Shown one piece after another: positions 1 through 5,433 of a stretch of 5,629 nucleotides of DNA. The position numbers were made by a program, and so were the translations under genes. Location of the stretch: the NCBI GenBank assembly GCA_007121695.1, contig SKKC01000213.1, forward strand, positions 1-5,629, in the 5' to 3' direction. The notes beneath the pieces were generated by a model, which saw only the letters and a program-made list of their open reading frames with translations, was not told where the DNA came from and made no database searches. This stretch comes from Spirochaetales bacterium. Its GTDB lineage: Bacteria > Spirochaetota > Spirochaetia > DSM-27196 > SKKC01. Positions within the stretch are counted from its first letter, which is position 1; each line of letters begins with the position of its first letter.

Positions 1-836
1 AGTTCATCCCGCTCGAAGTGAACCGTCTCACTCGGCTGCATGACCACACACCAGGTACCGGTCGAGTTCAACACGAACTCTTCTTCCTGGTTCAGCAGGT
101 AGGGAACAAGCGCGGCGTTCGAGTCGTGGATACCTGCCGTGACAACAGTCTCCGGGTCAAGCCCGCACCGCGCCGCAATCGCCGGAGAAACTGTACCGAG
201 CACGTCCCACGGCTTCCCGACTGACTTCGGGAGTTTGTCGGCGATACCAAGCGACTCCGCCACCGAAGACCATGCGCCTTCACGGAAGTCCCACAGATAG
301 GTATGGCAGCCTACGTAGGTCCACTCGGCGTTGGGTTTTCCGGTGAGCTGCATGCCTATGAACGACGAATACGGCAGGAACCACGATGTTTCGTCAAACT
401 GCCGCGGGTAGCGTTGTCGGGTAAAGAACAGAAGTTTCGCCGGGTTAATGAGTGGCTTCAGTTCGACCGTCGCGGTCTGCTTCTGCAGCTCTATCCTGTC
501 TCCGGCCATGGCGTAAAAAGCTTCGTGCACCGATTCGTCCGGCTCGAAGGTATAGTCGATCAGCGGAACCGTCTGTGTTCCGTCCCGGTCTACACCGACG
601 AAGGCCGCACCGTGAGCGGAACAACCGATGGCTCGTATGGGATACTCGGAGGCGAATGTGCGGAGCGCCCCGTAGAACCACTCCAGGAGGTCCGGCACGT
701 TTTCTACCCGCACACCATCCTGCTCGACCGGAGGCACCGTTTTGACCACCGAATCGACGACTTCGAGCTTCTCGTTGAACACAAGAAGTTTCTTGTTGGT
801 CTTCCCGATATCGAGAACTGCAATCGCGTATTTCAT
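1..836 (-). CDS. FGGY-family carbohydrate kinase (rhamnulokinase/fuculokinase-like), 3' end beyond the left edge
   Basis: Predicted cytoplasmic kinase that phosphorylates a sugar, ketose or polyol with ATP. The minus-strand frame is open from ATG 836 to the window edge and gives 278 complete residues. FGGY kinases usually have 450-500, so much of the C-terminal ATPase lobe lies outside. Visible motifs: the N-terminal phosphate-binding loop DIGKTNKK (residues 9-16), the SAHG strand-turn (73-76) followed by VDRDG, LTGKPNAEW (164-172), and GIHDSN (235-240), whose D238 is the expected catalytic base. NSTGTW (257-262) is the linker motif of the family. The start is firm because an in-frame TGA lies two codons upstream (843-845). 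The DIGKTNKK form of the loop recalls, from memory, kinases found beside rhamnose/fucose-type genes. It is divergent from the PHP/dehydrogenase operon across 70 bases, which suggests a shared pathway and shared control. FGGY membership is secure; the substrate is inferred only as a deoxysugar-type ketose or polyol. Confidence 0.9.
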   Translation of the reverse strand, partial: MKYAIAVLDIGKTNKKLLVFNEKLEVVDSVVKTVPPVEQDGVRVENVPDLLEWFYGALRTFASEYPIRAIGCSAHGAAFVGVDRDGTQTVPLIDYTFEPDESVHEAFYAMAGDRIELQKQTATVELKPLINPAKLLFFTRQRYPRQFDETSWFLPYSSFIGMQLTGKPNAEWTYVGCHTYLWDFREGAWSSVAESLGIADKLPKSVGKPWDVLGTVSPAIAARCGLDPETVVTAGIHDSNAALVPYLLNQEEEFVLNSTGTWCVVMQPSETVHFERDE

Positions 837-846
837 AACGCGTCAG

Positions 847-854
847 ATCGTAGC
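847..854 (-). promoter_or_regulatory. Candidate -10 element (GCTACGAT) of the kinase gene
   Basis: Read on the minus strand this is GCTACGAT, matching TATAAT at four of six positions (TACGAT), with 10 bases between its last T and the kinase ATG at 836. No convincing -35 is seen; TTTCGT or CTTTCG lies at the usual distance. No Shine-Dalgarno sequence occurs before the start. If this is the real promoter, the 5' leader would be only about 2-4 bases. The same octamer pattern occurs before two other genes here. Confidence 0.4.
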
Positions 855-866
855 ACGGAAATCGGC

Positions 867-896
867 TGGACGAAAGGATTACGACAGGGCTACACT
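867..896 (+). promoter_or_regulatory. Candidate promoter of the PHP/dehydrogenase operon
   Basis: TGGACG (867-872, four of six matches to TTGACA), an 18-base spacer, then GCTACACT (889-896), whose TACACT matches TATAAT at four of six positions. Ten bases separate it from ATG 907, leaving a leader of only a few bases. The -35 region abuts or overlaps the one expected for the divergent kinase promoter, so one regulator bound in the gap could control both units. I could not identify a convincing operator. This is motif reading only. Confidence 0.4.
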
Positions 897-906
897 CAGC
901 ACTCCT

Positions 907-2265
907 ATGACACAGCACACAACACACGTTCTGGCGCAGTTATCAGCCCTTCGGGCAGACGATCGCCTTGCCGCGGCGCGGCAGCTCGTAGAGGCACAGC
1001 CCGGGCTTCTTGACGATTCGGCACTCGGCGACGAGGTGAACAACCACGTCCATACGATTTTTTCCTTCAGCCCCTACAATCCGACGCAGGTCGCGCTCGC
1101 GGCAAAACAGGCGGGCTTGCGTGCAGTCGGCAGTGTCGACCACGACTCGATCGCAGCCGCCGAAGAGATGCTCGAAGCAGGCAGAATATTCCGCATTGCA
1201 ACGACGGTCGGCTTTGAGCTCCGGATCGGATTTCGGGGAACGCCGTTCGAAACCCGCCGTCTGAACAACCCCGACGTTGAAGGCAGTGCCTATGTTCTTG
1301 CCCACGGCGTGCCGCGCCGCTACATTCCGGAGTTCGAGTCGCTGCTCGAACCGGTGCGACGCGCCCGCAGGATACGGAACGCGAAACAGGTTGAACGGCT
1401 GAACGCGCGCCTGAGTTCTGCCGGACTCGATGAACTGTCCTACGAGAAGGATGTCGAAGCACAATCCCAGGTACACAACGGTGGCACGGTCACGGAACGA
1501 CACATTCTGTACGCCCTTTCCATTTCGCTCACCGAGCGCTTCGGAAAAGGACAGCAGCTTGCAGACCTGCTTCGCGAACGGCTTGGCATACCCTTGTCGG
1601 GAAGCATAGCAGAACGACTCGCGGATCCGGAGAACCCCCATTACGTCTACGACGTGCTCGGCGCGCTCAAGGCGGAACTGGTTCCGGCATTCTTTATTCA
1701 ACCCGACGAGCAGGAGAGCATTCCCGTTGAACATTTTCTGGCCATCGTGAACCGCACACCTGCCATTCCCGCGTACGCGTACCTTGGCGACGTGGCCGCG
1801 TCTCCCACGGGGGACAAGAAGGCGCAGACCTTTGAAGATGCCTACCTGGATGAACTGTTTCAGTTTATCGCGGACATCGGGTTTCAGGCCGTCACGTATA
1901 TGCCACCCCGGAACACGGTCGAACAGCTTGAACGCGTGTCCGAGCGAGCCCGCACGCTCGGACTCATGGAGATATCGGGGGTCGACATCAACAGCTCCCG
2001 ACAAAGCTTCAACTGCCCCGAGGTGCTGCAACCCGAGTTCCGTCATCTCATTGAATCGACCTGGGCGCTGATCGCACACGAAAAGCTGTCGCACATCGAC
2101 GATTCCTACGGTCTGTTCAGCGCAGGTTCGCCCTTCGCGGCCGAGTCGCTTGAAGATCGCATAGCACGCTATGCGGCGATCGGAAGGGCTATAGACCCCG
2201 CCGATCCGTGGAACATCACGGTCGAAGGACCACATATTTCCATACAGGGGAAGAAAATATCATGA
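907..2265 (+). CDS. PHP-domain protein, putative metal-dependent phosphoesterase
   Basis: A 452-residue soluble protein with hallmarks of the PHP (polymerase and histidinol phosphatase) superfamily, whose members usually hydrolyse phosphate esters with two or three bound metal ions. Motif I is NNHVHTIFSFSPYNP with H47 and H49. Motif II is SVDHDS with D78, H79 and D80 after a hydrophobic strand. GFELR follows with E104, the usual position of a metal-ligand Glu. H199 and D360 (EISGVDIN) are candidates for the later ligands. An Arg/Lys-rich helical stretch (about 148-170) and a mixed segment follow the N-terminal motifs, so the protein is longer than simple 250-300-residue PHP phosphatases. The start is ATG 907: there is no in-frame start between 742 and 907, and a start at 742 would run antisense through the kinase 5' end. 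It has no Shine-Dalgarno sequence. The stop overlaps the next gene's ATG (ATGA), indicating a joint function with the dehydrogenase. Substrate unknown; a sugar phosphate is the inference from context. Confidence 0.85.
   Translation: MTQHTTHVLAQLSALRADDRLAAARQLVEAQPGLLDDSALGDEVNNHVHTIFSFSPYNPTQVALAAKQAGLRAVGSVDHDSIAAAEEMLEAGRIFRIATTVGFELRIGFRGTPFETRRLNNPDVEGSAYVLAHGVPRRYIPEFESLLEPVRRARRIRNAKQVERLNARLSSAGLDELSYEKDVEAQSQVHNGGTVTERHILYALSISLTERFGKGQQLADLLRERLGIPLSGSIAERLADPENPHYVYDVLGALKAELVPAFFIQPDEQESIPVEHFLAIVNRTPAIPAYAYLGDVAASPTGDKKAQTFEDAYLDELFQFIADIGFQAVTYMPPRNTVEQLERVSERARTLGLMEISGVDINSSRQSFNCPEVLQPEFRHLIESTWALIAHEKLSHIDDSYGLFSAGSPFAAESLEDRIARYAAIGRAIDPADPWNITVEGPHISIQGKKIS
2246..2253 (+). 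promoter_or_regulatory. Strong Shine-Dalgarno sequence for the dehydrogenase gene
   Basis: AGGGGAAG lies 8 bases before ATG 2262, inside the last codons of the PHP gene. It decides the start of the downstream gene, since the upstream in-frame ATG at 2208 lacks such a site. It is the only clear Shine-Dalgarno sequence before any gene start in the window. Confidence 0.8.
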
Positions 2266-3491
2266 GCACAGCACCACGTTTCCAGACAGCAGTTGCATCA
2301 GTTCTTCGCGGATTCACCTACGACGGGAGGCGAGCCGCTCGCGTCGAACATATCAAACCGGCACCCGACGCGGCACGGGTACTGCATCTCCCTGCGCCTC
2401 AGGTCGGAGACGCCGATCTGCCGCTTGACCTCGCAGACGACTTCGTGGGTCCGGCCGCGCGGGCATGGAACGCCTTCGTCCAGGAGCACGGCGAACTGCC
2501 CGATGTCGTGACAGTCGACGGTGTCGGCGCGTTCCGGATCGGGAAACCGGATACTTCGGCCAGTCAACACCAGGGTGGCGGACAGCATATTGCAGGCGAA
2601 CGCGCATCCACAATGCAGGGGCGCATCGCCGTGGTCACCGGTGGTGCGCAGGGCTTCGGCCTGGCGCTGGCCGAGGAACTCGCCGCGGGCGGCGCGACGG
2701 TCGCACTTGTGGACCTCAATATCGAGGGTGCCACGGCGAGCGCTGCCGACCTGAACTCCCGCTTCGGCGACGGGACGGCCAGTGCCTTCGCGGCAAACGT
2801 CGCGGACGAAGAGTCCGTCGCCGCCATGATCGACGACCTGTGCGCACGCTTCGGCGGATTCGATCTGTTTATCAGTAACGCCGGGGTGCTCCGTGCCGGA
2901 AGCGTCATGAGCCTGAGCGTACAAGACTTCTCACTCGTGACCGACGTGAACTACTCGGCATTTTTCGTTTGCACCAAACATGCATCGAGCGTTCTGCGAC
3001 TACAGAATGCAGGCTACCGGGCACGCGTCGCGGCGGCACTCGCAGGCGGCAACACCGAAGAAGCCGAAAGCCTGCCGAGTCACTTCATGACCGACATTCT
3101 GCAGATAAACTCCAAGTCCGGCCTCAAGGGCTCGAACCGGAACGGAGCCTACGCGGGAAGCAAGTTCGGCGGGATCGGGCTTGTGCAGAGCTTTGCGCTT
3201 GAACTCGTCGAGTATGGAATCAAGGTGAATGCGATCTGCCCCGGAAACTTTTTCGACGGCCCGCTCTGGTCTGATCCCGACCGGGGACTGTTTGTGCAGT
3301 ACCTGAACGCCGGGAAGGTTCCCGGCGCGCAGTCGATCGCGGACGTGAAGCGCCACTACGAGAAGCAGGTTCCGATGGGGCGCGGCTGCACGGGAGCCGA
3401 CGTCGCGAGGGCCGTGTACTACGTTGTAGACCAGGTCTACGAAACGGGGCAGGCAATCCCTGTCACGGGCGGTCAGGAAATGCTGCGCTAG
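2262..3491 (+). CDS. SrlD-like short-chain dehydrogenase with extra N-terminal domain
   Basis: A 409-residue NAD(P)-dependent oxidoreductase. The classical SDR fold begins near residue 119: cofactor loop TGGAQGFG (126-133), acidic D151 after the second strand (LVDLN), which favours NAD over NADP, NAG (206-208), N230, S284, Y297 and K301 as the catalytic tetrad, CPG (326-328), and a C-terminal TGQAIPVTGGQ (395-405). The stretches INSKSG, SKFGGIGL and GRGC plus VTGGQ match E. coli sorbitol-6-phosphate 2-dehydrogenase as I remember it, so oxidation of a polyol phosphate or related hydroxyl to a ketone is the best guess. Two oddities stand out. Residues 1-118 precede the fold, and their PDVVTVDGVGAFRIGK (80-95) resembles the segment between aldolase and SDR halves of bifunctional rhamnulose-phosphate aldolase/dehydrogenases. 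About 25 residues (roughly 250-277) are inserted before the catalytic Ser strand. The start at 2262 overlaps the PHP stop. SDR class is certain, substrate is not. Confidence 0.9.
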   Translation: MSTAPRFQTAVASVLRGFTYDGRRAARVEHIKPAPDAARVLHLPAPQVGDADLPLDLADDFVGPAARAWNAFVQEHGELPDVVTVDGVGAFRIGKPDTSASQHQGGGQHIAGERASTMQGRIAVVTGGAQGFGLALAEELAAGGATVALVDLNIEGATASAADLNSRFGDGTASAFAANVADEESVAAMIDDLCARFGGFDLFISNAGVLRAGSVMSLSVQDFSLVTDVNYSAFFVCTKHASSVLRLQNAGYRARVAAALAGGNTEEAESLPSHFMTDILQINSKSGLKGSNRNGAYAGSKFGGIGLVQSFALELVEYGIKVNAICPGNFFDGPLWSDPDRGLFVQYLNAGKVPGAQSIADVKRHYEKQVPMGRGCTGADVARAVYYVVDQVYETGQAIPVTGGQEMLR

Positions 3492-3508
3492 GCGCGCAGC
3501 TGCGCGCC
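3491..3508. terminator. Perfect 18-base palindrome between convergent genes, possible bidirectional terminator
   Basis: GGCGCGCAGCTGCGCGCC is its own reverse complement and begins on the last base of the dehydrogenase stop codon. As RNA it can fold into a 7-bp all-GC stem with an AGCU loop, the same on both strands. There is no U tract on either side, so it is not a textbook intrinsic terminator. It may still pause transcription, block exonucleases or limit read-through between the dehydrogenase and the convergent reductase, whose stop lies 23 bases further on. Confidence 0.45.
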
Positions 3509-3530
3509 GAACCCCACGCGGTCCGCGCCT

Positions 3531-4523
3531 CTACCTGGCCCCGTAACTCACGCCTTTGACTTCCTCGCTGCGATCCGTCGCAGGGGGTGGTGTCGGCGTC
3601 AGATCGGAAATCCGGGCGCGAAGTTCGTCGTCCATATCTATGTCGACCGACGCGAGCGCGGCGGCCAGCTGCCCGGTGTTCCGCGCCCCTGCAATGGGAG
3701 CGGTAATCCCGGGATGGGTCGAAACCCACCGGAGCGCGAGCGACGCCGGATGCACGCCGAGTTCTTTCGCAAGCGAGGTAAACTCTTCCGCCGCTTCCAG
3801 GACACCCTTCCCACCGTATCGGGTCTGATACATCTCGTTTTCCACCAGGCGCCCGGCTTCGGGTTTATGGGACTTCGAATACTTGCCTGACAGAAGCCCT
3901 CCACCAAGCGGGCTGTACGAAATAACCCCGAGCTTTTCCGACTGCGCCATGGGCAGGATCTCCACCTCGGCCTGTCGCTTTACCAGGTTGTACATGGGCT
4001 GCAGGCAGGCAATGGGAGCCCAGCCATGCAGTGCGGCTATTCCGTTTGCCTTTGCGACCTGCCATGCAGCAAAGTTGCTTGCGCCGAGGTACAATACCTT
4101 GCCGCTGCGAACAAGGTCCTCGAGCGCCCGAAGGCTTTCCTCGAGCGGGGTTACCTCGTCGAAGCGATGCAGAAAGTACAGATCTATGCGGTCGGTGTTC
4201 AGGCGGCGAAGGCTGTCCTCGACTGCCCGCACAATGTGATACCGCGTTGACCCCCGTGAGTTGGGGCCGCCTGAGGTCGGAAAGTATACTTTGCTTGTAA
4301 TTACCAGCTCATTCCGTTCCGACGACATGAGTTTTCCGAGTATGCGCTCGGATTCGCCTCCGGCATACACATTCGCGCAGTCGAAAAAATTAATTCCCGC
4401 ATCCCGGCATGCGCGATAGAGCTGCTGAGAGGTATCGGCGTCCGCATCTCCGCCAAACGACATGGTGCCGTAGCACAGCTCGGATACGCGCACCCCGGTA
4501 TTTCCCAGAAATCTGTATTCCAT
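3531..4523 (-). CDS. Aldo/keto reductase
   Basis: A 330-residue NADPH-type aldo/keto reductase predicted to reduce aldehydes or ketones in the cytoplasm. All four catalytic residues are present: D48 and Y53 (FFDCANVY), K78 (ITSKVY) and H119 (LYFLHRFD). The barrel opens with LGNTGVRVSELCYGTMSFG (6-24), and ASNF (148-151) and QPMYNLVKR (175-183) are typical family strands. The cofactor pocket is seen as SYSPLGGGLLSGKY (202-215) and GARNTGQL (279-286). Length is normal for the large bacterial family of predicted oxidoreductases that includes YghZ/YajO-type and potassium-channel beta-subunit-like proteins. The C-terminal tail (311-330) is Pro-rich then charged and less conserved in kind. The start is the ATG at 4523 directly before the conserved MEYRFLGNTG. 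It has no Shine-Dalgarno sequence. It converges on the dehydrogenase gene and is divergent from the hydrolase gene, so it is its own transcription unit. The physiological substrate cannot be inferred; such enzymes are often promiscuous. Confidence 0.93.
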   Translation of the reverse strand: MEYRFLGNTGVRVSELCYGTMSFGGDADADTSQQLYRACRDAGINFFDCANVYAGGESERILGKLMSSERNELVITSKVYFPTSGGPNSRGSTRYHIVRAVEDSLRRLNTDRIDLYFLHRFDEVTPLEESLRALEDLVRSGKVLYLGASNFAAWQVAKANGIAALHGWAPIACLQPMYNLVKRQAEVEILPMAQSEKLGVISYSPLGGGLLSGKYSKSHKPEAGRLVENEMYQTRYGGKGVLEAAEEFTSLAKELGVHPASLALRWVSTHPGITAPIAGARNTGQLAAALASVDIDMDDELRARISDLTPTPPPATDRSEEVKGVSYGAR

Positions 4524-4528
4524 GGCCC

Positions 4529-4536
4529 ATCTTAGG
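4529..4536 (-). promoter_or_regulatory. Candidate -10 element (CCTAAGAT) of the reductase gene
   Basis: On the minus strand TAAGAT (four of six matches to TATAAT) ends 5 bases before the ATG at 4523, placing a transcript start at or beside the start codon. A weak GCGACA lies 15 bases upstream. An alternative -10, TATATC, lies a few bases further upstream and would leave a short leader of about 10 bases. Confidence 0.35.
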
Positions 4537-4539
4537 ATA

Positions 4540-4557
4540 TAGCGGCGATTGTCGCTA
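4540..4557. promoter_or_regulatory. Imperfect 18-base dyad between divergent genes, possible operator
   Basis: TAGCGGCGATTGTCGCTA has outer arms TAGCG/CGCTA and pairs at seven of nine positions, the other two being G-T. It lies midway between the divergent reductase and hydrolase genes and covers the likely -35 region of the hydrolase promoter (TTGTCG, 4549-4554). That is where a repressor of both genes could bind. No regulator gene is in the window. Chance occurrence is possible. Confidence 0.3.
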
Positions 4558-4578
4558 CCACCCGAACATGGCTACTCT
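4549..4578 (+). promoter_or_regulatory. Candidate promoter of the dienelactone-hydrolase-family gene
   Basis: TTGTCG (4549-4554, four of six to TTGACA), an 18-base spacer, then GCTACTCT (4571-4578). Six bases separate it from ATG 4585, so transcription would be expected to begin at the A of the start codon, giving a leaderless mRNA. The element arrangement and 18-base spacer are the same as in the promoter proposed before the PHP gene. Confidence 0.45.
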
Positions 4579-4584
4579 ACAGGC

Positions 4585-5433
4585 ATGAATCGCCGCATGA
4601 GACTGTTTTTCATTGTTCCGCTCGTGGTGCTCGGTGGTCTTGTCCTGGGCCTCGCTGCCGTCACGGTTCTCGACGTATTCGGTGGCGCTTCGGTGTCCGA
4701 CGTTGCGAACCACACGTTCAGCTTCGACGACCGGCACGACATACAGGCCTTCGTCGCCCGGCCGCCGCAGGCAGCACTCGAGGAAGACACGGCGTTTCCT
4801 GTCGTCATGATGTTCCACGAGTGGTGGGGACTGAACGAGGAAATCGCCGCGCTCGCGACGCTGTTGAGTCTCGACGGATACATTGTCGTGGTTCCCGACG
4901 TCTACAGGGGCCGCGTCGCGCGCAGCGTCCCGGGAGCGTTGTCGATGCGCATTACGGTAGACATGGACCGGGTCCTCGGGGACATGGTCGCGGTACGGCA
5001 GGCCCTCGGTGGCCTCGATCGGGCCAACACTGCCCGGACCGCTGCGGTTGGCTTCTGTTTCGGGGGCGACGTTGCCATGGACCTTGTGACCGCGCGCCCG
5101 GCAGAGTTCGTCGCCACCGTGACGCTCTACGGCGGCCTCAGGCCCGACCCGGACGATCTGAGACCGCTGTTCGGGCACGGACCGGTCCTCGGTATATTCG
5201 GCGAAGTCGATCCGCAGATTTCACTCGAGCGGGTCGAGGCCTTCGGCACGGCGCTACAGGACGCACTGGTGAATCATCGTATTTCGGTATATCCCGGTGT
5301 CGGGCACGCATTCATTCAACCACACGCCATAGGCGACGGTGGCGTCGTCGACGAAGCATGGAACGAGTTACGGGGCTTTCTGCGAACGCATCTCGATCCC
5401 GTCACGCAGCAGATCACTCAGGCCAGCAGGTAG
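4585..5433 (+). CDS. Membrane-anchored dienelactone hydrolase family protein
   Basis: A 282-residue alpha/beta hydrolase. After a basic start (MNRRMR) comes one hydrophobic segment at about residues 8-29. It has no obvious signal-peptidase or lipobox cleavage site, so the catalytic domain is probably held on the outer face of the cytoplasmic membrane, though a cleaved signal peptide is possible. The catalytic triad is C158 in GFCFGG (156-161), D209 in GEVDP, and H241 in GVGHAFI; E79 in HEWWGLN is the Glu that typically pairs with the Cys in dienelactone hydrolases. DGYIVVVPDVYRG (97-109) is also characteristic. Classical family members are soluble, about 230-250 residues, and hydrolyse dienelactone in chlorocatechol breakdown; no such pathway genes are seen here, so the substrate is probably another lactone or ester. 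ATG 4585 was chosen over TTG 4549 (no ribosome site, and it coincides with the likely -35) and ATG 4597. The gene overlaps the convergent permease gene by 16 bases. Confidence 0.9.
   Translation: MNRRMRLFFIVPLVVLGGLVLGLAAVTVLDVFGGASVSDVANHTFSFDDRHDIQAFVARPPQAALEEDTAFPVVMMFHEWWGLNEEIAALATLLSLDGYIVVVPDVYRGRVARSVPGALSMRITVDMDRVLGDMVAVRQALGGLDRANTARTAAVGFCFGGDVAMDLVTARPAEFVATVTLYGGLRPDPDDLRPLFGHGPVLGIFGEVDPQISLERVEAFGTALQDALVNHRISVYPGVGHAFIQPHAIGDGGVVDEAWNELRGFLRTHLDPVTQQITQASR

Noticed and set aside
848..884. TCGTA ... TACGA inverted repeat in the kinase/PHP gap
   Set aside because: Only five bases per arm with a 27-base spacer, and one arm overlaps a -10 element; expected by chance.
742..906. 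N-terminal extension of the PHP frame to an ATG at 742
   Set aside because: The extra 55 residues would be read antisense through the kinase start and the promoter gap, and they show no PHP character.
303..1013. A 236-residue plus-strand open frame at the left
   Set aside because: It is antisense to the kinase, then runs out of frame into the PHP gene; the kinase frame has clear FGGY motifs.
943..2235. A 430-residue open frame on the minus strand opposite the PHP gene
   Set aside because: It lies fully antisense to a gene with recognisable PHP motifs, has no family motif and is rich in Arg, Cys and Gly as expected of GC-rich shadow frames.
2262..3491. Naming the dehydrogenase gene srlD or rhaD
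   Set aside because: Similarity to SrlD is clear, but the extra N-terminal region, the insertion and the neighbours differ from both systems, so the substrate is not established.
4549..4584. TTG start giving 12 extra residues on the hydrolase
   Set aside because: TTG 4549 has no ribosome-binding site, overlaps the likely -35 element, and the extra residues would precede the basic start of a normal membrane segment.
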